Shown in pieces: positions 18,785 to 27,038 of a DNA stretch of 49,075 nucleotides (within the stretch, counting starts at the first letter, position 1; the number at the start of each line of letters is the position of its first letter). The notes beneath the pieces were generated by a model. It had not been told where the DNA came from. It was given only the letters and a program-made list of their open reading frames with translations, and did not search any database. Made by a program: the position numbers and the translations under genes. The stretch comes from Bacillus pumilus (lineage in GTDB: Bacteria > Bacillota > Bacilli > Bacillales > Bacillaceae). Location of the stretch: contig NZ_NKHG01000101.1 of the NCBI RefSeq assembly GCF_002744245.1, positions 1 through 49,075 of the forward strand, written 5' to 3'.

Positions 18785-19041
18785 CGTGAGCAGGAGCTGC
18801 TGTCTCTTATGACAAAAAGCTGATTCGCTATATCTTGAAAGTTCTCTATTGGAAGAAGCTGCTCAAATGAGTGATGGTAAATGGCTTGAATCTTTTTTGC
18901 TAAAGATAACGGGTCTTCTGCGTCGTATAATGCACTGATGACGTCAGCAGGCTCCGTTTCATAAAATTCCTCTCCATAATGGAATGGGTCCCATGCCTTA
19001 ATGAATTGAATCATCTCTTCTACAGCTTGACTATCTTTCAT
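18781..19041 (-). CDS. yugE: YugE, DUF1871-type small protein
   Basis: An acidic 86-aa protein, the same length as B. subtilis YugE, rich in Glu and Asp (WDPFHYGEEFYETEPADVIS). Its function is unknown; the family label DUF1871 is from memory and uncertain. AGCGGTGAT lies just before the ATG at 19041. The frame extends three codons to a GTG. Its end overlaps the yugF stop by 4 nt, and it is divergent from patB. Confidence 0.82.
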   Translation of the reverse strand: MKDSQAVEEMIQFIKAWDPFHYGEEFYETEPADVISALYDAEDPLSLAKKIQAIYHHSFEQLLPIENFQDIANQLFVIRDSSSCSR

Positions 19042-19124
19042 CGGTATCACCGCTTATAATAAATTTTGTGATGTTTATTTTAGCACAACCAACAATGGTT
19101 GAAAAACGGCTAGAGGTGGGTTTC

Positions 19125-20288
19125 ATGAATTTCGACGAACAGATTATACGTAAAGGGTCAAAATCAGTTAAATGGGATCAAGCAGAGTCTTTGTTCCTTA
19201 CAACAGATGCGCTGCCAATGTGGGTGGCGGATATGGATTTTAAAGCGCCCCAAGTCGTTCTTGATGCATTAAAAGAACGATTAGAACATGGCGTCTTTGG
19301 CTATGCATTCCAGGATCAGAATACGCAGCAGGCAGTGGCTGGCTGGCTCAAAAGAAGACATGGATGGACGATTGAGACAGAGGCTATTTCCTTCACACCA
19401 GGTATTGTGACAGCACTTAGCTTTGCTGTCCAAGCCTTTACAGCACCGAATGATGAAGTGGTCATTCAGTCACCAGTGTACACGCCTTTTTATCAAATGA
19501 TTGAGAGAAATGGACGCCTTGTTTCAACCAATCCGCTAAAAATAGAAAACAACCGTTACATGATGGATTTTGATGATTTGGAGAAAAAACTGAGCAGACC
19601 ACAAGCGAAGCTGATGTTCCTTTGTCATCCGCACAATCCTTCTGGGAGAGCTTGGTCAAAAGAGGAATTAAAACGAGTAGGAGATCTGTGTGTGCAGCAT
19701 GGTGTAACGGTCGTTTCAGATGAAATTCATTCTGATCTGATGCTTTACGGGAAACCGCATGTGCCTTTCGCTAGTCTTTCTGATGACATAGCAAGCATCA
19801 CGGCCACCTGTATTGCACCGAGTAAAACATTTAATTTAGCTGGGCTTCAAGCGTCTGCCATTATGATTTCTGATGAAGAAAAAAGAACTCTTTTCACCAG
19901 TGAATTACAAAGAAACGGGCTCTCCAAACTAAACGCATTTGCGATTCCTGCGATGGAAGCAGCGTATTGTCATGGAGATGAATGGCTCGATTCACTTGTT
20001 CTTTATCTCGAAAACAATATGAAAATGGCAATGGACTATATTGACGAACATCTTCCGGATATGCGCTATATGAAACCAGATGCTTCTTATTTATTATGGC
20101 TCGATATTCGTGATTATCAATTCAGTCAAGCAGAATTGAAACGGAATTTGCTAAAAAAGGGGAAAGTCATATTAGAGCTTGGACACGTGTACGGGCATGA
20201 AGGAGACGGCTTTATTCGAATGAATCTCGGTTGTCCTGTTTCAACGGTGAAGGAAGGTCTGAAACGCCTTCATCAAGCGTTCACTTGA
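19125..20288 (+). CDS. patB: PatB, MalY-type cystathionine/C-S beta-lyase
   Basis: A 387-aa PLP enzyme, the same length as B. subtilis PatB. It cleaves C-S bonds of cystathionine and cysteine conjugates. The N-terminal signature SVKWD...LPMWVADMDF, CHPHNPSGRAWSKEEL (168-) and PLP Lys234 in APSKTFNLAG are present. TAGAGGTGGGTTTC sets the start at 19125; the frame extends to 19068 without a better site. Its 3' end is followed by the repeat-disrupted terminator region. Confidence 0.93.
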   Translation: MNFDEQIIRKGSKSVKWDQAESLFLTTDALPMWVADMDFKAPQVVLDALKERLEHGVFGYAFQDQNTQQAVAGWLKRRHGWTIETEAISFTPGIVTALSFAVQAFTAPNDEVVIQSPVYTPFYQMIERNGRLVSTNPLKIENNRYMMDFDDLEKKLSRPQAKLMFLCHPHNPSGRAWSKEELKRVGDLCVQHGVTVVSDEIHSDLMLYGKPHVPFASLSDDIASITATCIAPSKTFNLAGLQASAIMISDEEKRTLFTSELQRNGLSKLNAFAIPAMEAAYCHGDEWLDSLVLYLENNMKMAMDYIDEHLPDMRYMKPDASYLLWLDIRDYQFSQAELKRNLLKKGKVILELGHVYGHEGDGFIRMNLGCPVSTVKEGLKRLHQAFT

Positions 20289-20316
20289 TCAACCGAATAA
20301 TACCAATTCTACAGAA

Positions 20317-20338
20317 AGAACATCCTAGCGGGTGTTCT
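20317..20338 (+). repeat. 22-nt direct repeat, left copy (terminator hairpin without T tail)
   Basis: AGAACATCC / GGGTGTTCT folds into a 9-bp hairpin with a TAGC loop (one wobble). It lies 29 nt after the patB stop. Instead of a T-run it is followed directly by the repeat element. An identical 22-nt copy stands at 20514-20535. Confidence 0.9.
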
Positions 20339-20513
20339 CAGCGTGTAGACAAACCCTCGCATTCTTTGTCAGTCCTGCGTGCCGGTGCTCACGAATGTCA
20401 AATTCGCTCCGCTCCGGTACTTGTCCTTCCTAGACTTCAAAGGTTTTCTATCACGCTGAAAAGAAGACAAAGGGCTAAAATAAAGTTCATTTTAGCCCTT
20501 TGTCAACAATGTG
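20339..20513. repeat. structured dispersed repeat element flanked by duplicated hairpin
   Basis: 175 bp without a plausible gene. The part up to 20459 folds end to end: TCAGCGTG (20338-20345) pairs with CACGCTGA (20452-20459), then AAACC with GGTTT, and inside GTGCCGG with CCGGTAC and CGAAT with ATTCG. A second, perfect 16-bp hairpin follows at 20466-20504 (GACAAAGGGCTAAAAT and its complement). The first 34 bases recur at 49042-49075, with three differences (TCTTT versus TCGGT region). I infer a small mobile or dispersed repeat; it has no transposase. Confidence 0.75.
20466..20504. repeat. 16-bp perfect inverted repeat inside the element
   Basis: GACAAAGGGCTAAAAT (20466-20481) and its exact complement (20489-20504) enclose a 7-nt loop. 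It looks like a terminator stem but has no clean T-run on either side. Confidence 0.85.
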
Positions 20514-20539
20514 AGAACATCCTAGCGGGTGTTCTTTTT
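20514..20539 (+). terminator. patB: terminator of patB, right copy of the duplicated hairpin
   Basis: The same 22-nt hairpin as at 20317-20338, here followed by TTTT. This is presumably the original patB terminator, now separated from its upstream copy by the repeat. Confidence 0.82.
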
Positions 20540-20584
20540 AAAGAAAAAAACCCTCCTTTTATCATATCTACTTTGTACATGAAA

Positions 20585-20593
20585 TGATATAAT
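20585..20593 (+). promoter_or_regulatory. kinB: extended -10 promoter of kinB
   Basis: TGATATAAT combines a perfect sigma-A -10 (TATAAT, 20588-20593) with an upstream TG, the extended -10 form. No good -35 is seen at 17 nt. The kinB ATG is 38 nt downstream. Confidence 0.6.
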
Positions 20594-20630
20594 GAGAGGA
20601 ATTACAATTATTTACGAGGAGAGCATTTAA

Positions 20631-21923
20631 ATGGAAATGTTCAAGGATTTTCTGCTCCATGTATCTTTTATTCTATTTCCAATCTTTTTATATCATGCGC
20701 TATGGCTAAGCCGAACCCCTGCTCATTTCCCTAAAACGAATAAACTGCTCATCACAATATTTGCATCCATCTCTTCAGCACTATGTATTATGTATCCAGT
20801 TGGTTCGATTTTAGATTTGCAGACTGGGCTTCAATCGATTCCCCTTGTCCTTGCCATCTTATATGGAGGGTACACCGCTGGAATCGTCGCGATCTTGATC
20901 AGCTTAATTGTGAAGTTCGTGATGTATGGCTCTTTCTTATGGGTCGGACTCATCGTTGCACCGATTTACTTTTTCATCCCTTTCCTGTTTTACCGGAAAT
21001 GGCGTCAATATTCGAAGTTGAAAAAGCTCATATACGGGGTACTCATCGGTCTATCCAAAGGAACCTTTATTTACATTGGACTGCTTGTGGTCAGCTTAAT
21101 CGAATATAGCCCAGCATTTATTATGCAGCAAAAGTTCCTTGAGTTATTTTTCTCAACCCTTTACTACATATTCTTTCTTGTGCTAAGTATCTATTCCATT
21201 GAATTCGTTAAAGAAAATGCGCAAATGAGGACACAGCTCGTCCAATCCGAAAAGCTGACCATCGTGAGTGAACTCGCTGCAAGCGTCGCCCATGAAGTCC
21301 GCAATCCGCTCACAGTCGTGAGAGGATTTATTCAATTGCTCTTTTCGAGTGAAAATACGAAAGAACCGTCGACCAATAAAGATTACAAAAATCTCGTTCT
21401 TTCCGAGTTAGACCGGGCGCAGGACATTATCACCAGTTATCTTGATATTGCTAAACAAAACTACTATCAAATCGAATCTCTCAATCTATCCAAATTGCTC
21501 GAGGAATGTGCATCATTGATGACATCCTATGCTAATTTTAAATCGGTCACGATTCATCAATCCATTGAACCAGACTTATACATTCAAGGTGATGAAACGA
21601 AGATCAAACAAGTCATGATTAATTTAATCAAAAATGCGATTGAAGCAGCACCCGAACACGAAGGAGAAATCGAACTTTTTGCTTCAAACGAAAATCATAA
21701 AATATGCCTTTATTTCGTCGATAACGGTGTAGGGATGACAGAAACCCAAATGAAAAAGCTCGGGGAACCTTATTACACCTTGAAAAATAAAGGAACTGGA
21801 CTTGGGCTGACAGTGACTTTTTCCATCATCGAAAATCACCATGGAACCATTCGTTTCAAAAGCTCACTGCAGTCTGGTACAACAGTCACTGTGAAGTTTC
21901 CTGAAGATACAAGAAGAAAATGA
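20631..21923 (+). CDS. kinB: KinB, sporulation sensor histidine kinase
   Basis: A 430-aa membrane kinase (B. subtilis KinB, 428 aa) that feeds phosphate to Spo0F in the sporulation phosphorelay. Six TM helices cover about 5-190. The dimerisation and phosphoacceptor domain has His221 in SVAHEVRNPLTVVRGF. The ATP domain shows the N box (INLIKNAIEAAP), DNGVGM and GTGLGLTVTFSI. The sensor part is more diverged than the kinase part. ACGAGGAGAG precedes the ATG. In B. subtilis kapB follows directly; here a small opposite-strand gene lies between. Confidence 0.95.
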   Translation: MEMFKDFLLHVSFILFPIFLYHALWLSRTPAHFPKTNKLLITIFASISSALCIMYPVGSILDLQTGLQSIPLVLAILYGGYTAGIVAILISLIVKFVMYGSFLWVGLIVAPIYFFIPFLFYRKWRQYSKLKKLIYGVLIGLSKGTFIYIGLLVVSLIEYSPAFIMQQKFLELFFSTLYYIFFLVLSIYSIEFVKENAQMRTQLVQSEKLTIVSELAASVAHEVRNPLTVVRGFIQLLFSSENTKEPSTNKDYKNLVLSELDRAQDIITSYLDIAKQNYYQIESLNLSKLLEECASLMTSYANFKSVTIHQSIEPDLYIQGDETKIKQVMINLIKNAIEAAPEHEGEIELFASNENHKICLYFVDNGVGMTETQMKKLGEPYYTLKNKGTGLGLTVTFSIIENHHGTIRFKSSLQSGTTVTVKFPEDTRRK

Positions 21924-22103
21924 TCAATCCAATTTTTTTGTCCTTTTTTCATCGTTCTGCTCCTGCTTCTTAGAAGCACGAACGATCAGACGAAAACAAA
22001 TAAATGCACCAATAAAGAAAAGCACTGTGGTGATTGCCGCTGGGATGTACTCCCTTTTATCTTCAGGAAAATATAGTAGAAAGAGTGCGATGAACGACAG
22101 CAT
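21924..22103 (-). CDS. 59-aa single-helix membrane protein, unrecognised
   Basis: This frame starts at the ATG at 22103 (MLSFIALFLLYFPEDKREYI). A short hydrophobic start, then a TM helix at about 22-42 (PAAITTVLFFIGAFICF), is followed by a highly charged tail (RASKKQEQNDEKRTKKLD). AAAGGGGGG lies 8 nt before the ATG, a strong start signal. Its stop abuts the kinB stop as the palindrome TGATCA. It fills most of the kinB-kapB gap on the opposite strand. Small membrane proteins of this form are common in Bacillus, but I cannot name this one. Confidence 0.6.
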   Translation of the reverse strand: MLSFIALFLLYFPEDKREYIPAAITTVLFFIGAFICFRLIVRASKKQEQNDEKRTKKLD

Positions 22104-22194
22104 TCGCCATTCCCCCCTTTTGCTCGTTTACTTCACTATATTGGCTAAAAGAAATGAAATACCTTCCTGCGAGAAGGAAATGGAGGATTTTCAC

Positions 22195-22587
22195 ATGACA
22201 AACATTCAGATTGGACAAATCGTGAAAGGTTTTTACAAAACAGGTGTTTACATTGGGGAAGTAACAGCAGTTAAACCATCGACCTATCTCGTTCAAGTAA
22301 AAGCGGTTCTGACACATCCCACCCAAGGCGACCTGCATCATCCTAAAGAAGCAGAAGTGCCTTTTTTTCAGGAGAGACGAGCGTTGGCCTATAGAGAACA
22401 GACGAATATCCCTCATCATATGGTGAAGCGTTATGATGGCGACATACCTGATTATCAAATGTCACTGAGAGAAGCCGTAGACAAATTGAAAAAAACGCTC
22501 AGTACCGATGATTCCAAATGGGCTGAAAAATCAAGAGTGTGCCTATCTTCTCTTGAAAAGGATTATTTTCCAGAAGACGGCCGCTAA
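22195..22587 (+). CDS. kapB: KapB, KinB-pathway lipoprotein-named regulator
   Basis: A 130-aa protein matching KapB, which B. subtilis needs for KinB to signal to sporulation. Conserved stretches are IVKGFYKTGVYIGEVTA, KAVLTHPTQGDLHHPKEA and VPFFQERRALAYREQTN. No lipobox is visible, so the lipoprotein label used in some annotations is not supported here. GGAGGATTTTCAC precedes the ATG at 22195; the longer frame from 22027 overlaps the opposite small gene. Its stop overlaps that of kapD (22584-22587). Confidence 0.92.
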   Translation: MTNIQIGQIVKGFYKTGVYIGEVTAVKPSTYLVQVKAVLTHPTQGDLHHPKEAEVPFFQERRALAYREQTNIPHHMVKRYDGDIPDYQMSLREAVDKLKKTLSTDDSKWAEKSRVCLSSLEKDYFPEDGR

Positions 22588-23201
22588 TCTGTCGAATCAA
22601 AAAAGTGTGAGAAATCGATGAGTTCACCAATTTTGGTTGTTTGTGGATTCTCTACATAGGCTCTGTCTTTTTCAAAAAGGGTTAATAGCTGATAAGTGGT
22701 CATGGCATCATCGAGTGCTTTATGATGCTTACCAGCTCCTTCACTGCCGTACTCCCTCGCCGCTTTTCGAAGCCCTGTAAGTGTTCTGTCGCCAAAAAAG
22801 GTTTTATATTCAAAGGCGAGGTCCCGCAGCTTTCCCTTAAAAGGAAAGGCAATATGATTGAGCATACAGTTTTGCTTTAGCACCTTCATGTCCATATTCC
22901 CCCAAGTGATAATCTCACAGTCTTCTCCCCCATCAAGTGACATCAGCGTTTCAATAAATGCCTCAAACGATATCCCGCTCTCTACATCCTGCTGCGTAAT
23001 TCCGAGAAACGATTTACAGCGCTTCGTCAGCTTCGGGAACTTTTTCGGTTTAACATAACTTGAGAAGGTATCAATGACGGTTTCACTCGTTGCCTTCACT
23101 ACACCAGCCTCAATGATTTCAGGAAAAAAATTTTGCGGATGATATTTTCCGTCAGGCATCGTAAATTCAAAATCGACCACAAGCAGCGTCTTCTGTTCCA
23201 C
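22584..23201 (-). CDS. kapD: KapD, DnaQ-type 3'-5' exonuclease-like inhibitor of the KinB pathway
   Basis: A 205-aa protein, the same length as B. subtilis KapD, which inhibits KinB-dependent sporulation. It has the DEDDh exonuclease fold: motif I VVDFEFTMP, motif II WGNMDMKVLKQN and motif III GKHHKALDDAMTTYQ. The start is a GTG at 23201 behind GGGGTGA; a frame of 11 more codons lacks a good site. It converges on kapB with a 4-nt stop overlap. Confidence 0.92.
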   Translation of the reverse strand: MEQKTLLVVDFEFTMPDGKYHPQNFFPEIIEAGVVKATSETVIDTFSSYVKPKKFPKLTKRCKSFLGITQQDVESGISFEAFIETLMSLDGGEDCEIITWGNMDMKVLKQNCMLNHIAFPFKGKLRDLAFEYKTFFGDRTLTGLRKAAREYGSEGAGKHHKALDDAMTTYQLLTLFEKDRAYVENPQTTKIGELIDFSHFFDSTD

Positions 23202-23380
23202 TCGTCTCACCCCACTTTCTCGTCTCTTTTTCATCCTGATACCATTATATTAAGACGGACTTTGAAATCACTTCATTTTTATGAAAATAATGCAGATTCA
23301 CTATGCCCAACCTATTCATCGGATGAAAGATCGTTTATTTTCCTTTATAATTATTAAGGAACACGAAATACATAAAGAAG

Positions 23381-24598
23381 GTGGTCTCTATCACAAACAG
23401 GAAAAAAAACCTGTACATCATGTGGTTTGTGAACTTTTTTGTATCTGCCAGCATTACAATGATCGTCCCTTTTTTATCACTATACATAGAATCTCTTGAT
23501 AGCAGCTATTCAAATGAATTTGTCCAAAGATGGAGCGGATATGTCTTTGGGGTCACGTTTTTAACGGCCTTTCTGATTTCTCCTATTTGGGGGCGGATTG
23601 GGGACCGGCATGGCTATAAAAAGATCTTATTAATTAACGGCATTGGGATTGCAACAAGTATTCTATTAATGGGGCTTGTTCAAACCGTTTATCAGCTATT
23701 TGCATTGCGGCTCTTTATGGGGCTTGTGACAGGCTTCATCTCTACTTCAATGGCGCTCATCTCTGCTCAAACTGAAAAGGCAACCGCTGGAAAAACCCTT
23801 GGAACGATGCAGATGAGTAATGTCGCTGGAGGATTGTTCGGTCCATTAATGGGCGGCTTAATGGCAGACAGTGTCGGCTTCATTTATACGTTTTTCTTAA
23901 CAGCCGCTGTCATTTATGTGTCAGCTCTTGTGATTATCTTCGGTGTAAAGGAACAGCCCATCCGCTCAAAAGAAGCAAAGCGCGGCTCTTACTCACGGAA
24001 GGATGTACTCGTTCATATGTTCAAACAGCCTTTGCTTGTGGCCACGATGCTTTTAACGTTTATTACACAAGTCGGCAACTTTAGTATTCAGCCACTTTTG
24101 GCTTTGTACATTCATGATTTACACGGCCCCGTCAATCTCGCCTTTTATGCGGGGCTGGCGTTTTCTGCAACAGGACTTGGGAATTTGCTGTTTACGCGAA
24201 AATGGGGTGATCTTGGAGATCGAATCGGGCATGATAAGGTGCTGCTGGCCCTTCTCATCCTTTCCTCCATTTTATTCATCCCGCAAGCGATGGCAGATTC
24301 CTATGGCATGTTAGTCGTTTTCCGTTTTCTTTACGGAATGGCACTAGGCGGGATTATCCCGTGTACAACGGCGTACATTCGAATCAAAGCACCTGCCTCT
24401 ATGCAAGGGGAAGTGCTTGGATACAATGTCAGCTTCCGTTTTCTCGGAAATGTCGTCGGTCCAGTCATTGGCGGGATTGTGGCGAGTCATTACGGAATTC
24501 CAGCTGTCTTTTATGTCACCGCCGGGATTTTTCTTTTTGGCGCGTTCTTTTTATGGGCGGTTCGCTCACATTCAAAGGCAAAAGAAAGGAGTGTCTGA
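23381..24598 (+). CDS. yuxJ: YuxJ, major facilitator superfamily efflux transporter
   Basis: A 405-aa 12-TM MFS protein of the DHA1 (multidrug efflux) type. The motif A loop is GRIGDRHGYKK at about 68-78 and the motif C-like GPLMGG lies in TM5. The substrate is unknown. The start is uncertain: the frame opens at a GTG at 23381, but the ribosome site AAGGTGG (from 23378) would place initiation near the ATC at 23390, with no ATG until MWFVNFF at 23420. A terminator hairpin begins over its stop codon. Confidence 0.88.
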   Translation: MVSITNRKKNLYIMWFVNFFVSASITMIVPFLSLYIESLDSSYSNEFVQRWSGYVFGVTFLTAFLISPIWGRIGDRHGYKKILLINGIGIATSILLMGLVQTVYQLFALRLFMGLVTGFISTSMALISAQTEKATAGKTLGTMQMSNVAGGLFGPLMGGLMADSVGFIYTFFLTAAVIYVSALVIIFGVKEQPIRSKEAKRGSYSRKDVLVHMFKQPLLVATMLLTFITQVGNFSIQPLLALYIHDLHGPVNLAFYAGLAFSATGLGNLLFTRKWGDLGDRIGHDKVLLALLILSSILFIPQAMADSYGMLVVFRFLYGMALGGIIPCTTAYIRIKAPASMQGEVLGYNVSFRFLGNVVGPVIGGIVASHYGIPAVFYVTAGIFLFGAFFLWAVRSHSKAKERSV

Positions 24599-24620
24599 TG
24601 ATCATCAGATACTCTTTTTT
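24589..24620 (+). terminator. yuxJ: terminator of yuxJ
   Basis: GAGTGTCTGAT (24589-24599) pairs with ATCAGATACTC (24604-24614) with one wobble, followed by six T. It includes the yuxJ stop codon. Confidence 0.9.
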
Positions 24621-24738
24621 CATATCTAGATGCCTTCTTCTCTAGGCTTCACGTCCATTCTTTTCTAAAAATAATCTTCTCGTATTCGCAAAAGAATGGT
24701 ACGATATGGCTAGAAATCTGAAGAAAGTGAGTGACCTC

Positions 24739-26607
24739 ATGTTTCGTGCAATCATTGGTTGGTTATTACTTGCTGCTCTCATCCCACTATTTGCTCTGAC
24801 TTTTTATCTATCAAAGGAAGAAGCTGCAAGTGTAAAGCCTGTTAACGAAGTGCTTGATCAAAAAATCAAGCTGGAAAAGATAGATTTTTCCCAAAACAGT
24901 TATATGTATGATCGGGATGGTTCTCTTATCTCCGAGATCGTTTCGAACGATGAGAATCGTGTTTTTGTAAAATACGACAACATTCCTGATCCTGTGAAGG
25001 AGCTGTTCCTCCGCTCAGAGGATCGCAACTTTTATGACCATAAAGGCATTGACTTTATGGGGGTTGTTCGTGCTCTTGCCGAAAATGTCAAAAACCACGG
25101 CATTAGCCAAGGAGCGAGTACCATCACACAGCAGTTATCCCGCAACTTATATTTAAGCCATGAACGTTCGTTCAGCCGAAAGTTTACAGAGCTGATCTAT
25201 TCCTATGAACTAGAACGGAAATTCACAAAAGATGAAATTCTCGAAAGCTATTTAAATACGATTTATTTTAGCAATGGGGTTTACGGTGTGGGTTCTGCGG
25301 CTAATTACTATTTTGATAAGCCGCTTAGTTCTTTGTCGCTTGCACAGATGGCATTTATTTCTGCTATTCCAAACAATCCATCGCTGTATGACCCATTGAA
25401 ACAATTCAAGCACACAAAGAAACGCCAAGAACGGCTGCTCGGTATTTTGAAAAAAGATGGTGTTATCACCAAGAAGCAATACGCAAAGGCAATCAAAGAA
25501 AAAATCAGCTTGTCCTTAAGCGAAAAGAAAAACCTTTACCCTGATTATGTGACATATGCCAATGAGGAATTTACCGATCTTGTGTCTGATCAGGAAGGCT
25601 TTACAAAACGATTGAAGAAGGCCAAAACTGCAGGGGCGAAAAAAGCCATTCAAAAGGAATTATCTGAAAAGGTCAGTGCCTTGCTCCAGGATGGTGTGAA
25701 GATTTATACAGCACTTGATCCTTCCTTACAGCAAAGAGCGGTCTATCAGCTAAATGCTCAATTGCCTTACCAAGGTGTGGAAGGCGGATCAGCGGTCATT
25801 AACCATGAAACCCATCAAATTGTTGCACTTGCTGGCGGGAAAAACTATAAAAAGTTTGATTTTAACTATGCCTATCAAGCGCAAAGGCAGCCCGGATCTG
25901 CCATTAAACCGCTTTTAGATTATGGTCCTTATATTGATCAAACCGGTGCAACGGCTTCAAGCACCATTAGTGCCGGAAAGTTTTGCAGCAGCGGATACTG
26001 TCCACAAAACTATAACCATAAAACCTATGGAACGGTGACACTTGAAACAGCCTTTAAGAATTCTTACAATACCCCTGCGATCCGAATGCTGGATACTGTA
26101 GGTGTCAAAAAAGGTTTTAGCTACTTGGAAAAGTTCTCATTCGAACATATTGTAGCGGATGATTATCGCCTTCCTTCTGCACTTGGAGGATTTACGAAAG
26201 GCTTCTCACCCCTAGAAATAACAGATGCGTATACCGTCTTTGGCAATCAAGGTACCTACACGCAAAGTCATTCGATCACAAAGGTCACAGACTTAAACGG
26301 CAAAACCCTTTACAAGTGGAAGGAATCGCCGAAGCAAGTGTATTCTCAGCGTACAAATGAAACCATGCGTAAACTGCTTGCCTCCGTTGTGAAAAGTGGA
26401 ACAGGGAAAAAAGCGAATTTCAATTCTCCTTACATCGGCGGTAAAACTGGGACATCCAATGACTACAAAGACATTTGGTTTGTTGGATTAACAGATCAAT
26501 ATACAATGGGTGTATGGGTCGGAAGAGATAAAGGCACGGTTGAATCCATTTATAGCTCAAGCCCGCACTTACGTATTTGGAAAAATACGATGCAATACGC
26601 CAGATAA
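24739..26607 (+). CDS. pbpD: PbpD, class A penicillin-binding protein (PBP4)
   Basis: A bifunctional peptidoglycan synthase of 622 aa (B. subtilis PbpD 624 aa). It has an N-terminal TM (about 5-25), a GT51 glycosyltransferase domain (EDRNFYDHKGID; GASTITQQLSRN; YLNTIYF) and a transpeptidase domain with SAIK (after QPG), SYN and KTGT. It is membrane-anchored with the enzyme outside. An upstream ATG at 24706 is in frame, but alignment of the TM start with B. subtilis (IIGW) and GAAAGTGAG before 24739 favour the later start. yuxK follows 18 nt on, probably in the same operon. Confidence 0.95.
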   Translation: MFRAIIGWLLLAALIPLFALTFYLSKEEAASVKPVNEVLDQKIKLEKIDFSQNSYMYDRDGSLISEIVSNDENRVFVKYDNIPDPVKELFLRSEDRNFYDHKGIDFMGVVRALAENVKNHGISQGASTITQQLSRNLYLSHERSFSRKFTELIYSYELERKFTKDEILESYLNTIYFSNGVYGVGSAANYYFDKPLSSLSLAQMAFISAIPNNPSLYDPLKQFKHTKKRQERLLGILKKDGVITKKQYAKAIKEKISLSLSEKKNLYPDYVTYANEEFTDLVSDQEGFTKRLKKAKTAGAKKAIQKELSEKVSALLQDGVKIYTALDPSLQQRAVYQLNAQLPYQGVEGGSAVINHETHQIVALAGGKNYKKFDFNYAYQAQRQPGSAIKPLLDYGPYIDQTGATASSTISAGKFCSSGYCPQNYNHKTYGTVTLETAFKNSYNTPAIRMLDTVGVKKGFSYLEKFSFEHIVADDYRLPSALGGFTKGFSPLEITDAYTVFGNQGTYTQSHSITKVTDLNGKTLYKWKESPKQVYSQRTNETMRKLLASVVKSGTGKKANFNSPYIGGKTGTSNDYKDIWFVGLTDQYTMGVWVGRDKGTVESIYSSSPHLRIWKNTMQYAR

Positions 26608-26625
26608 ACAGGAGGTTTGATTGCC

Positions 26626-27036
26626 ATGCATTCAACACATCCACCCCATTTAATTTTATTTGACGGTGTCTGCAACGTGTGCAGCGGTGCTGTTCAATTT
26701 GTGATCAAACGCGATCCGAATGAACGAATGATGTTTGCTTCTTTACAATCAGATACAGGTCAGCAAATTCTAAAAGAAAACGGCCTGCCCTTAGATGAGT
26801 TCAATTCATTCATTTATATTGAAGAGGGCACACTCTATACGAAGTCGACAGGCATCTTAAAAGCTGCACGTCATTTAAAAGGAATATACCGATGGAGCTA
26901 TTTGCTCCTTGCCATTCCGCGTCCAATCCGCGACTGGCTTTATCAGCTGATCGCGAAAAACCGCTACAAATGGTTTGGTCAAAAAACATCCTGTATGATG
27001 CCTACACCCAATATCAAAAAACGATTTCTTCCATAA
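26626..27036 (+). CDS. yuxK: YuxK, DCC-family thiol-disulfide oxidoreductase
   Basis: A 136-aa protein of the DCC family (DUF393). The name-giving motif is at 13-19, DGVCNVC, with Cys16 and Cys19 as the probable redox pair. AGGAGG lies 10 nt before the ATG at 26626; an in-frame TTG at 26617 is too close to that site. It lies 18 nt after pbpD and ends at a bidirectional terminator facing yufK. The physiological partner is unknown. Confidence 0.9.
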   Translation: MHSTHPPHLILFDGVCNVCSGAVQFVIKRDPNERMMFASLQSDTGQQILKENGLPLDEFNSFIYIEEGTLYTKSTGILKAARHLKGIYRWSYLLLAIPRPIRDWLYQLIAKNRYKWFGQKTSCMMPTPNIKKRFLP

Positions 27037-27038
27037 AA

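Noticed and set aside
20231..20587. 118-aa plus-strand frame across patB's end and the repeat
   Set aside because: It is formed by repeat and terminator sequence; composition is not protein-like and it has no start signal.
22063..22458. 131-aa minus-strand frame over kapB
   Set aside because: It lies opposite conserved kapB codons and has no good start site; the 59-aa frame nearby has a strong site and sensible membrane layout.
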